Positions 17,978-25,455 of a stretch of DNA of 64,000 nucleotides are shown here, in pieces (within the stretch, counting starts at the first letter, position 1; each line of letters starts with the position of its first letter). Source of the DNA: JAENVT01 sp039931555 (GTDB lineage: Bacteria > Actinomycetota > Acidimicrobiia > Acidimicrobiales > Ilumatobacteraceae); the NCBI GenBank assembly GCA_039931555.1, contig JBDTRP010000141.1, positions 1 through 64,000 on the forward strand, read 5' to 3'. Position numbers and translations under genes: made by a program. Under the pieces are notes generated by a model. It had not been told where the DNA came from. It made no database searches and saw nothing but the letters and a program-made list of their open reading frames with translations.

Positions 17978-18175
17978 ATGACGACAGCAGCAACCGACAC
18001 GATGCGGGCCCCAAAGAGAATCATGAGGACTTGGAACGACTGGCCGAGTTCATCGAAGGCGGCGCTGTGACGCCCAGTGTCGACTGCGAGTACCCCCTTG
18101 AGCAGGCGGCGGATTGCGATGCGGCAACTGGTGGCCGGCACAGCTCAGGGCAAGCTCGCCATCACAATCTGAACA
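17978..18175 (+). pseudogene. Internally deleted remnant of an MDR quinone oxidoreductase
   Basis: ATG 17978, after AAGGGG, begins MTTAATDTMRAPKRI, which resembles an MDR oxidoreductase N-terminus like that of the gene at 5052-6083. It jumps within about 15 codons, out of frame, to a typical C-terminus (DLERLAEFIEGGAVTPSVDC, EYPLEQAAD). One extra T at 18114/18115 shifts the frame again before MRQLVAGTAQGKLAITI and a stop. A whole gene has therefore lost about 85% of its middle. The rest of the stretch 17766-18280 shows no gene I can support. Confidence 0.6.
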
Positions 18176-18280
18176 CCTGGACGCCGAGATGATGATCGAA
18201 AGAAGATTGGAGAAACTTCTCGCTGACCCCTTTCGGGCGCCCACCCGCACTACCCAAGCACTACTGAAAGCGATACGCGC

Positions 18281-18889
18281 ATGCCCACTACATTTGGTCT
18301 GCTGTTGTTCGACGGCGTCGAGGAACTCGACTTCGTCGGTCCCTGGGAGGTGTTCACCGCCTCATCAATGCTGCGCGAGAACATTGGTGAAGCTCCCGAC
18401 ACCATCATCACGATCTCTGAACATGACCGCCCAGTGCGCTGCAGCAAAGGTCTGCGGGTGCTGCCGGACCACACATTCGAGAACCATCCCAACCTCGATG
18501 TCGTCCTCGCCCCAGGGGGATTCGGCACCCGCACCGAAGTCGGCAATCCAGTACTGATCGACTGGCTCCGCAACGTCGCGGCTTCATGCGACTGGGTCAC
18601 CAGCGTGTGCACAGGTTCACTACTGCTCCACGAAGCCGGCCCCGGCCGCAACCGACACCTCTGCACCCACTGGGGCTTCGAAGACACCCTCGAAGCACGC
18701 GGAAACTGCACCATTGTCCGCGATCAGCGTTGGGCCGTCGACGGAAACGTCGTGAGCAGCCAAGGGGTCTCAGCCGGCATCGACATGGCCCTCTGGCTCA
18801 TCGGGCAGATCTACACCCCCGACCACGCGCGAGCCACACAGCACTACATCCAATACGACCCCGCGCCCCCATACTCCGACAGCATCTGA
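18281..18889 (+). CDS. DJ-1/PfpI-family protein
   Basis: A 202-residue class I glutamine amidotransferase-like protein: TTFGLLLFDGVEELDFVGPW, APGGFGTR and the nucleophile elbow VCTGSLLLHEAG with its Cys. The order resembles isonitrile hydratase (InhA) and regulator-type PfpI proteins rather than proteases. These act on small electrophiles or isonitriles, or as chaperones; the substrate here is unknown. Glyoxalase-like stress functions are another option. It is the last intact gene of the island before the right repeat and tRNA-Leu. Confidence 0.82.
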   Translation: MPTTFGLLLFDGVEELDFVGPWEVFTASSMLRENIGEAPDTIITISEHDRPVRCSKGLRVLPDHTFENHPNLDVVLAPGGFGTRTEVGNPVLIDWLRNVAASCDWVTSVCTGSLLLHEAGPGRNRHLCTHWGFEDTLEARGNCTIVRDQRWAVDGNVVSSQGVSAGIDMALWLIGQIYTPDHARATQHYIQYDPAPPYSDSI

Positions 18890-19044
18890 CCGCGGTCGAC
18901 GGCGGCCGCTGGCGCGTCGTCACGGTCAACGCCGACTGGCCGGTCGAGGCGCCATCGGCGAGCGGTGCGACCACTTCGCGGTCGCATCTGCCCTTCCGGC
19001 ACAACCGCCGAACGCGTCCGATTTCCGCTAGCGCGAAGAAGTCT

Positions 19045-19061
19045 GTGCAGGAATCGTGCAG
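19045..19061 (+). repeat. 17-bp direct repeat, right island end
   Basis: Identical to 3563-3579 (GTGCAGGAATCGTGCAG), same orientation, 63 bp from the tRNA-Leu 3' end. The rest of 18890-19123 shows no gene I can support. Confidence 0.6.
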
Positions 19062-19123
19062 TCGCGGGAAGCTCACGACCGCGCGAGTCCCCACGATTGC
19101 CCTCCTGACCTGGTTCTTCGCTG

Positions 19124-19207
19124 TGCCCGGGACGAGATTCGAACTCGTACGTACGTTCGTACAAGGGGGTTTAAGCCCCCCGTGTCTGCCAATTTCACCA
19201 CCCGGGC
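19124..19207 (-). tRNA. tRNA-Leu (anticodon TAA)
   Basis: The 84-nt minus-strand sequence folds as a class II tRNA. The acceptor is GCCCGGG/CCCGGGC with discriminator A, the D-arm contains GAAATTGGCAGAC, and the anticodon stem is GGGGG/CCCCC around CTTAAAC (anticodon TAA). A long variable arm is built on GTACG/CGTAC, and the T-arm is ACGAG/CTCGT. CCA is not encoded. Its 3' half, from the anticodon loop on, was probably supplied by the island, because the displaced 3' half at 3394-3445 has different variable and T arms but the same acceptor. Confidence 0.95.
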
Positions 19208-19291
19208 GGGTGAGGAACTTCAGGCTATTCGCATCGCTGACCCGACAGGGTGAAGTGCCGTCGGCAGACGGGTGCCGTAGCGTGACGGACG

Positions 19292-21238
19292 ATGCGGCCC
19301 GGACGTCGATTGCTGGCCTTGCTGGCCACCGCGGCACTTGCTGCCTGCGGCACGACTTCGGCGGTGCACACCACGCGCGCTGATCCGATCGACGGCGTAC
19401 TTGTGCCGTCGAGCGAACCATCCGACACGGTGCCAGGCGACACCACGCCCCCGAGCAGCGACAGGATCGACTGGAAGCAGTGCGACGATCCCAAGGTGCA
19501 CGACCCGGCGCTGGAATGCGCGACCCTGCAAGTGCCACTCGACTACGACAATTCCACGGGCGACACCATTGACATGGCATTGATCAAGGTTCCGGCGTCG
19601 GGTGATCGCGATGGCACGATGTTGTTCAACCCCGGTGGGCCCGGCGGGTCGGGATTCGACTTCATCGCTTTCAGCGGTGGGGGGCTGGCGTCGACGTTGG
19701 GGGTGACGACGTTGGATCTCATCGGGTTCGACCCTCGCGGCGTCGATCGCTCGGGTGGCATCCACTGCGTGAGCGACCAGTTCCAGGATCGGCACCTCTA
19801 CATCGACGAGACGCCCGATGATGCGCAGGAGCGTGCGTTGAAGGACGAGGCGCACAACGGTTTCATCGATGGCTGCCAACAGAAGTACGGCGACACGCTG
19901 CGCCTTTATTCCACGGTGAACACGGCGCGCGACATGGACGCGATTCGGGCTGCAATCGGCGACGAGCAGATCTCGTACCTCGGCGTCTCGTACGGAACGT
20001 ACCTTGGCGCGACGTACGCCACGATGTTCCCCGATCGGGTGCGGGCCATGGTGCTCGACTCGGTCGTGGAGCCCAAGGGCGACACCGACGAGCAGCAGTT
20101 CGGGACGCAACTGGTCGGGTTCGAAGGGGCATTCGACCATTGGTCGGCGTGGTGCGAGGGGGAGGCCGCGTGTGACTTCAAGTCGCCCGACGTCGGGGCC
20201 CGGTGGGACGCGCTGCGTCAACGACTCGACGACAACCCGCTCACCGCGGCCGGCGGCCGCGAGGTCAACAGCGCCACCATGCTGCGTGCCACGCAAGCGG
20301 CCCTGTACACCGAGACCGACTGGCCGGTGTTGGCGCAGGCGCTGAACAATGCCGAAGACGGCAACCCAGCCGGCATCCTGGCGCTCGCCGATTCCTACAA
20401 CGGCCGCAGTGACGACGGCTCGTTCAACACACTGTTCCAGTCGTACAACGTCATCCAGTGCGCGAGCGGAATTGCCTCCCGCGCCCCTGCGGACCCCGAG
20501 GCCATCGTTGCCACGCTGCGCGGTGAGGCACCACGATTCGCCAAGAACCTCACGGCCGCCGACCTCACCGCCGACGCCGACACCTGCGACAAATTGGTCG
20601 GTGCCGTCGAGCCGATCGAGGTGTCATACACGGGTGACGGTCCGATCGTGCTCGTCGCCGGAAACAACGACCCAGCAACGCCGATTCGCTGGGCGACCAA
20701 GATGCTCGGCGAGCTCGGCTCGAAGGCCCGCCTGGTCACGTTCACGGGCGAGGGCCACGGCCAACTCCTGGCCAGCACTTGCATCGCGAACATCGAGGGT
20801 GCGGCACTCTCTGACCTGACCCTGCCGAAGCCAGACGCCGTCTGCGAACCCGACCCGGTCGTCGCCAAGCCCGACTGGTGGGACTCGCTGCCGGTGCCCC
20901 CCGGCGTGAGCGGCGTGGCCTCCCTACCGGCGGTGTCCGCGGCGTTGGGAGCGGCACCAACACAGATCTTCAGCGAGCTGCGCACGACCGCGTTGAGCAG
21001 CGACGAGGCGGTGGCCGCGTACACGACCGCGTTGATCGGCGCCGGGCTCCAGAAGTTCGACGCACCGTCGATCTTTCCGTTCGACGACGTGGTGCAGGGC
21101 GCCTACAGCGACGGGAACGCCACGTTGGTGGTGCTCGCCCTTGGATCACAAGCATTCGAAAGCGATCCGTTACAGAGCGCCAAGCCTGATCTCCCACCCG
21201 GTACCACCGTGGTGTGGCTCATCGCGGTGGGCGGTTAG
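19292..21238 (+). CDS. TAP-like alpha/beta-hydrolase lipoprotein (tripeptidyl aminopeptidase family)
   Basis: A 648-residue exported hydrolase. A signal peptide ends in a lipobox (LLALLATAALAAC), so it is probably a membrane-anchored lipoprotein. The hydrolase domain has FNPGGPGGSG (oxyanion region), LIGFDPRGVDRSG, the nucleophile elbow GVSYGTYLG and the TAP-like C-terminal cap with GEGHGQLLAS carrying the catalytic His. Relatives release N-terminal tripeptides or hydrolyse esters outside the cell. About 110 extra residues after the usual end (from about 530, PDWWDSLPVPPGVSG) are not part of the TAP fold. It is the first gene of the conserved chromosome right of the tRNA. Confidence 0.88.
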   Translation: MRPGRRLLALLATAALAACGTTSAVHTTRADPIDGVLVPSSEPSDTVPGDTTPPSSDRIDWKQCDDPKVHDPALECATLQVPLDYDNSTGDTIDMALIKVPASGDRDGTMLFNPGGPGGSGFDFIAFSGGGLASTLGVTTLDLIGFDPRGVDRSGGIHCVSDQFQDRHLYIDETPDDAQERALKDEAHNGFIDGCQQKYGDTLRLYSTVNTARDMDAIRAAIGDEQISYLGVSYGTYLGATYATMFPDRVRAMVLDSVVEPKGDTDEQQFGTQLVGFEGAFDHWSAWCEGEAACDFKSPDVGARWDALRQRLDDNPLTAAGGREVNSATMLRATQAALYTETDWPVLAQALNNAEDGNPAGILALADSYNGRSDDGSFNTLFQSYNVIQCASGIASRAPADPEAIVATLRGEAPRFAKNLTAADLTADADTCDKLVGAVEPIEVSYTGDGPIVLVAGNNDPATPIRWATKMLGELGSKARLVTFTGEGHGQLLASTCIANIEGAALSDLTLPKPDAVCEPDPVVAKPDWWDSLPVPPGVSGVASLPAVSAALGAAPTQIFSELRTTALSSDEAVAAYTTALIGAGLQKFDAPSIFPFDDVVQGAYSDGNATLVVLALGSQAFESDPLQSAKPDLPPGTTVVWLIAVGG

Positions 21239-21555
21239 GCCACCGACCGCAGACGCGGCGCCTCGAAACCCAGGGCCTGCCACAGCTCGGCCCGCAGGCG
21301 ATCGGATCGCGGTGGTTGGAGCTGATTGGTGACGATCACCCCCTCGATCATGTCGCCGACGATGGCCGCCCATGGGCGACCCTTGAGCTGCACGGCGATG
21401 ACGGCGCCGTTGGCGACCCGCCGCACCGAACGATCCACCCCGGCGATGCGCGGCGGGCAGCGAAACCCGGGCGCGACCAATCCGCGACGACGAACCTCGC
21501 GACCGATCGTGCGGGCGGCGTGGGCGAAGTCGAGGGACGTGTTGCTGACGGGCAT
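21235..21555 (-). CDS. Small conserved hypothetical protein
   Basis: A 106-residue basic protein (TIGREVRRRGLVAPGFRCPP, GAVIAVQLKGRPWAAIVGDM, IEGVIVTNQL). Its strand-rich centre and lack of membrane segments suggest a soluble fold; I do not recognise a family, though the sequence reads like real coding DNA. It is convergent with the TAP-like gene, overlapping its stop by four bases, and divergent from the nuclease gene at 21620. ATG at 21555. Confidence 0.65.
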   Translation of the reverse strand: MPVSNTSLDFAHAARTIGREVRRRGLVAPGFRCPPRIAGVDRSVRRVANGAVIAVQLKGRPWAAIVGDMIEGVIVTNQLQPPRSDRLRAELWQALGFEAPRLRSVA

Positions 21556-21571
21556 GGGCTCAGTGTCGCGC

Positions 21572-21603
21572 AGGGGTGTTACAACCGGCCTGTGACACCC
21601 CCT
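21572..21603. promoter_or_regulatory. Inverted repeat in a divergent promoter region
   Basis: AGGGGTGTTACA - 7 nt - TGTGACACCCCCT forms a near-perfect inverted repeat with 12-base arms, between the divergent genes at 21555 and 21620. A TTAGTG hexamer 9 nt before the nuclease GTG could be a -10 box of a nearly leaderless transcript. It may be a repressor operator for both genes. Confidence 0.4.
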
Positions 21604-21619
21604 GGTTAGTGTCGCCATC

Positions 21620-22552
21620 GTGGACGAACCGCCGCAGCTCAACCCAGCGCAACAGCGCACGCTCGCGCTCCTGCGGCGATCCGCGGAGCCCACCCTGTTC
21701 GATGCCGAGCTGGTCAACGATCTGCGCGACGAGGCCAACGAGGCGTTTGCCCACTTCAGCGACCGGCTCGACGGGCACACGCTGTTCGTCACCAAGCACA
21801 CCCTCGCCAGCGTGCACGACTGCGAGGTGCACTTCCTCGCGCCCGACGACTTCGAGTGGACACCGGCTCGCGCTCGCGGCCAGGTCGCCCACAAGGCAAT
21901 CCAGCTGATGTTGAACTGGCGTGGCGAGCCCAGCCCCCGCGAGCTGGTCGATGAGGCGTTGGCGCGGCTCGGCGACGAGGAGCGCGACTTCGGCCGGTGG
22001 ATCACCGCGCTGTCACCAGGCGACGAAGCCGACCTGCGCGGCCAAGCCGTCGAGCGTGTCAGCAAGTTCGTCGAGTGCTTCCCACCGCTCGATATGCGCA
22101 GCAACCCGGCCACAGAGTCTGCTGCCCAATGGCCGCTCGACCATCCGATCCTCCTGCGTGCCCGAGTCGATCTGGTGATGGGTCGACCGCAGGGTCGCGA
22201 GAGCCGGAAGGTGATCATCGACTTGAAGACCGGTCGTGTGTCGCAGCGGCATCGCGAGGATCTGCGCTTCTATGCGCTGGTCGAGACACTGGTCCGCGAC
22301 GTGCCGCCCCGCAAGCTGGCCACCTTCTACCTCGACTCGGCGCAGCCGATCGTCGAAGACGTGACCGAAGGCGTGTTGCGAACCGCCCTGCGCCGCACGC
22401 TCGACGGCATCCATCGCCTGATCCAGTTGCAGATCGAGGGTGAGGCCGCGATCAAGAAGCCAGGCATCTCGTGTCGCTGGTGCCCGTATCGCGGCGAGTG
22501 CACCGAGGGCCAAACGTACCTGAGGGGAGGCGACGACGAGATAGAAACGTGA
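21620..22552 (+). CDS. PD-(D/E)XK (RecB/Cas4-like) nuclease with probable Fe-S cluster
   Basis: A 310-residue stand-alone nuclease domain. The core KVIIDLKTGRVSQRHREDLR gives the D-x-K catalytic motif and following QxxxY-like helix, with RARVDLVMG before it. The C-terminus CRWCPYRGEC supplies three cysteines in AddB/Cas4 style, and an upstream Cys (SVHDCEVHF) could be the fourth ligand of a 4Fe-4S staple. GARGQVAHKAIQLML-type helices carry the His of the RecB motif. It would cut or trim single-stranded DNA ends, for example in repair. GTG start. No helicase partner is adjacent. Confidence 0.8.
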   Translation: MDEPPQLNPAQQRTLALLRRSAEPTLFDAELVNDLRDEANEAFAHFSDRLDGHTLFVTKHTLASVHDCEVHFLAPDDFEWTPARARGQVAHKAIQLMLNWRGEPSPRELVDEALARLGDEERDFGRWITALSPGDEADLRGQAVERVSKFVECFPPLDMRSNPATESAAQWPLDHPILLRARVDLVMGRPQGRESRKVIIDLKTGRVSQRHREDLRFYALVETLVRDVPPRKLATFYLDSAQPIVEDVTEGVLRTALRRTLDGIHRLIQLQIEGEAAIKKPGISCRWCPYRGECTEGQTYLRGGDDEIET

Positions 22553-22564
22553 CGTGGTTAGGGC

Positions 22565-23287
22565 TCAGGTGATGACGTGGACCTGGTCGCCCTTCTGCAG
22601 CCAATCCCAGATCACTTGACCGTGCTCGGGCGGTACGCGGATACAACCCGACGTCTGGCCGTACTCCATCTGCGTCCCCACCGAAGCCAGTGGTTGGGCG
22701 AACTCGCCGGTCCGCAACACCGGCACGGTGTGGAACCCGACTCGGGCACCGGATTCCTCGCCACGGGCGAACACAACGAAGTGGGTCATCGTGCTGTAGT
22801 GCCCACCGAACCTCGACGAGGCGTGCATCGACTTGGCGAACACGGGATACGTCCCGGGGTCGGGTTGTTCGCGGGCCGTAGTGATGACGAACTCGGGCAG
22901 CGCGAGACCGTTGTCGCACAACCACGCCCGCTGTCGGTCACGATCGATCACCGCAGCATGGGGTGTTGTCGGGCAGTTCGGATCGATGACCAGCGGCGGG
23001 GCGGTCGTGGTGGTCGGTTCCGGCACCGACGTGGCGGTCGGCTCGATCGTCGCGATCGTGGTCGCGGGGATGGTCGACGACGTGGTACCGGCCGGTTCGG
23101 TGGTCACCGCAGCGGTCGCTGCTGCGGAGGTCTCTACTGCGGAGGTCTCTACTGCGGAGGTCTCGACCGCTTCGGGCTGACCGACCGTCACCTCGGAGAG
23201 TGCACTGGAGCTACTGCACTGCGCGACGAGTACCACCATGCCCAGCCCCGCCAATGCGCGGACGAGCAGCGGGAAACGTCGCGACAT
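22565..23287 (-). CDS. L,D-transpeptidase (YkuD) lipoprotein
   Basis: About 240 residues. Signal peptide with lipobox (LAGLGMVVLVAQC), a 70-residue low-complexity Thr/Ala/Pro/Glu linker, then the YkuD domain: VIDRDRQRAWLCDNG, HYSTMTHFVVF and the active site SGCIRVPPEHGQV with catalytic Cys and upstream His (GFHTVPV). Such enzymes form 3-3 cross-links in peptidoglycan or attach proteins to it. The linker contains three exact-length 5-residue repeats (ETSAV). ATG 23287 places the signal peptide correctly; 23317 would add ten residues. It is convergent with the nuclease gene. Confidence 0.88.
   Translation of the reverse strand: MSRRFPLLVRALAGLGMVVLVAQCSSSSALSEVTVGQPEAVETSAVETSAVETSAAATAAVTTEPAGTTSSTIPATTIATIEPTATSVPEPTTTTAPPLVIDPNCPTTPHAAVIDRDRQRAWLCDNGLALPEFVITTAREQPDPGTYPVFAKSMHASSRFGGHYSTMTHFVVFARGEESGARVGFHTVPVLRTGEFAQPLASVGTQMEYGQTSGCIRVPPEHGQVIWDWLQKGDQVHVIT
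23122..23166 (+). repeat. Three tandem 15-bp repeats in the L,D-transpeptidase linker
   Basis: Unit ctgcggaggtctcta three times (the last copy differs by one base), encoding three ETSAV pentapeptides on the minus strand. In-frame units would let slippage change the length of the wall-spanning linker. Confidence 0.8.
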
Positions 23288-23317
23288 GGAGCTGAGGTTA
23301 CAAGGCGCCACCGTCAT

Positions 23318-25354
23318 CTACCCGGAAGTCATTGCCTCGACACCGAGTTGCCAGCAAAAGAACGACAGCACATCGGCTTCGTCGCGCACCCGCATGTTGG
23401 CGGGCTTGCCCTGGCCGTGCCCGCTGCGGCCACTCTGGCGCAACAGGATCGGCATGCGCTCCTGGTTGGAGCTGGCCCACGTGAGCATTGCCGCCATCTT
23501 GCGGGCGTGCATCGGGTCGACTCGCGAATCACCCTCGGCCGTGGTGAACAACACAGCGGGATACTCGGCGTGCTCCGTCACGTTGTGATACGGCGAATAG
23601 GCGTGCAGCCAGGCGAATTCCTCGGCGACGTCGGGGTCGCCGTACTCATCGGTCCACAGCCGGGCGATCAGGAACTGCGGGAAGCGGATCATGTCGAGCA
23701 GCGGGACTGCGCAATGAACCGCCCGAGCCAGGTCGGGTCGCTGGGTGATGGCCACCCCCATCAGCAAACCTCCATTGGACCCGCCTTCGATCGCCAGGAG
23801 GTCACGCGAGGTGTAGCCGTGCTCAACCAGCCAGTCACCGGCGGCGTGGAAGTCGTCGAACACGTTCTGCTTGTTGGCCCGGCGCCCGGAGCGATGCCAC
23901 GACTCGCCGTGCTCGTAGCCGCCGCGCAAGCCCGCAATGGCGAACACTCCCCCGGCTGCGCACCATGCGGCGGCGCGGACCACCCACGATGGCGATTCGG
24001 AGATGGCGAACCCGCCGTAGCCCGTGAGGATCAGCGGAGTCCGGCTCGATGGTTCGACATCGGACCGGTGCATGAGGAACACGCCGATCTCGGTGCCGTC
24101 GAGCGATGGGTAGATCTCGCGCCTCACGGTCAACGGTGGCACGACCGAGCGGTCGGGCTCAGCCGACCATCGCTGTGCCCGGCCACCGCCGAGGCGATAG
24201 AGAGTCGGCGGTGCCTCGAAGGAGGCAACGGCGACGAACGCGGTGTCGCCCTCGGTATCGAGCGACTGCACGCTGATTAGCCCGAGGTCGGCGATGGGCT
24301 CGAACGCGTCGCCATCGGTGTCCCACAGCTCGATCGTGTCGACAGCGGCTGCGCTCGACACCACCAGCAGGCGGTCGCCGAGGCTGGCGGCGCGAGTGAG
24401 CACGACATCACGCTCGACAACGACAGTACGCCAGCTGCTGGGGTCGTCGAGAGAAGCAGCGATGATGCGTCCGTTCGACGCGTCGCGCGAGGTCACGCCG
24501 TACAGCTCGCCGTCGTGGAAGAAGAACGACGACTGCGCCTCGACACCGCTGATCACCTCGCGCCATGTGCCGGTCTCGGTGTCGAGCAGGTGTGCGTCGA
24601 TCCGACCCCACCCCACGAGCAGGTACACCAAGAGGTGGCGCCCGTCGTCGCTCGCCAGCACATCCGGCCACGACTCCGGTGTCGGGAGGTTGCCGAACAC
24701 CAAGGGGTCACCGGCCGGATCGGTGCCGAGCCGGTGGAAGTAGACGTTGCGGTTGTAGGCATCGTCCGGTGGGTAGCGAAGGTACCAGAAGCCCGAGTTG
24801 TCGGGCAGCCAGGCGATCGACGACGCCCGCGTGTTCGAGATCGAGTCACCAAGGTGCCGGCCGGAGTCGACGTCGATCACCGACAACGTGCTCTGCTCGG
24901 TGCCACCCTCACTGAGCCCAATCGCGACCAGTGCCCCGTCGGGGGACGGCTCGAACCAGTCGATGGCAACGGCGCCGTCGGCGGCGCGCTCGGCCGGGTC
25001 GAGCAACGTCCGCGACGGTGCTTCCCGGTCGGTGGACGACTGCACGACCAACGCGAACTGATCGGCGCCCGCGGCACGCCACAACACGAACAACCGCTGG
25101 CCGCGCACCGCCGCGGCAGAAACCGTCGGCAGGGCCGTGAGCGCGGAAAGGCGCTCGTGCCACATGCCCCAGGTGGAGCGGGCCTCGAGCGCCTGACTGG
25201 TTCGTTCGTTGTGGGCGGCTACCCATGCGGCAACGTCGTCGGACTCACCGTCTTCCAACCACCGGTACGGATCGGCGACTTCCACGCCATGCAGCACCTC
25301 GACATCGGCGCCACGCCGCGTCGCAGGTGCAGGGAGAACGGTTGGCTCAGCCAC
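23318..25354 (-). CDS. Prolyl oligopeptidase family serine peptidase (S9A)
   Basis: A 678-residue cytosolic peptidase. The N-terminus PYRWLEDGESDDVAAWVAAH is characteristic of S9A, followed by a seven-bladed propeller. The hydrolase domain has LTGYGGFAISESPSWV, the nucleophile elbow GGSNGGLLMG, the Asp region (EGDSRVDPMHARK) and the terminal His in SGRSGHGQG. It cleaves short peptides after proline. No signal peptide. The GTG start at 25354 lies inside the last codons of the bL37-like gene, so translation is probably coupled. Confidence 0.9.
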   Translation of the reverse strand: MAEPTVLPAPATRRGADVEVLHGVEVADPYRWLEDGESDDVAAWVAAHNERTSQALEARSTWGMWHERLSALTALPTVSAAAVRGQRLFVLWRAAGADQFALVVQSSTDREAPSRTLLDPAERAADGAVAIDWFEPSPDGALVAIGLSEGGTEQSTLSVIDVDSGRHLGDSISNTRASSIAWLPDNSGFWYLRYPPDDAYNRNVYFHRLGTDPAGDPLVFGNLPTPESWPDVLASDDGRHLLVYLLVGWGRIDAHLLDTETGTWREVISGVEAQSSFFFHDGELYGVTSRDASNGRIIAASLDDPSSWRTVVVERDVVLTRAASLGDRLLVVSSAAAVDTIELWDTDGDAFEPIADLGLISVQSLDTEGDTAFVAVASFEAPPTLYRLGGGRAQRWSAEPDRSVVPPLTVRREIYPSLDGTEIGVFLMHRSDVEPSSRTPLILTGYGGFAISESPSWVVRAAAWCAAGGVFAIAGLRGGYEHGESWHRSGRRANKQNVFDDFHAAGDWLVEHGYTSRDLLAIEGGSNGGLLMGVAITQRPDLARAVHCAVPLLDMIRFPQFLIARLWTDEYGDPDVAEEFAWLHAYSPYHNVTEHAEYPAVLFTTAEGDSRVDPMHARKMAAMLTWASSNQERMPILLRQSGRSGHGQGKPANMRVRDEADVLSFFCWQLGVEAMTSG

Positions 25355-25433
25355 GCCCCATGTTGGGACGCTTGCCGTGGTTCGCCTTGGACCGGCGCAT
25401 GCGCGCCTTCTTCTTCTTCGTCTTCTTCGACAT
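25347..25433 (-). CDS. Mini ribosomal protein bL37-like
   Basis: A 28-residue, extremely basic peptide (MSKKTKKKKARMRRSKANHG, KRPN, MGRG). The KKxxRxRR and ANHGKRPN pattern is that of the short actinobacterial large-subunit protein bL37. It would bind rRNA in the 50S subunit. It overlaps the start of the prolyl oligopeptidase gene by 8 nt and is easily missed because a longer, meaningless frame covers it. Confidence 0.7.
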   Translation of the reverse strand: MSKKTKKKKARMRRSKANHGKRPNMGRG

Positions 25434-25455
25434 GGGGAGCCAGGCTATCGGCGGG

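Larger units (their letters stand above)
3446..19164. mobile_element. Copper/efflux genomic island inserted at tRNA-Leu, without its own integrase
   Basis: About 15.7 kb between the displaced tRNA-Leu 3' half (left) and the complete tRNA-Leu (right), in the orientation expected for tRNA 5' half - element - displaced 3' half on the minus strand. Both junctions share the 11-bp core, and the element carries a 17-bp direct repeat near each end (3563-3579, 19045-19061). Cargo: three MFS transporters, an MDR oxidoreductase, a SARP regulator, rhodanese, copper chaperone, SRPBCC, AhpD-like, His-rich protein, Cu-ATPase, DJ-1/PfpI and two gene remnants. No integrase lies inside. The disrupted integrase at 2137-3280 lies just outside, so the island fits a cis-mobilizable element next to an integrase-bearing neighbour. 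Confidence 0.65.
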
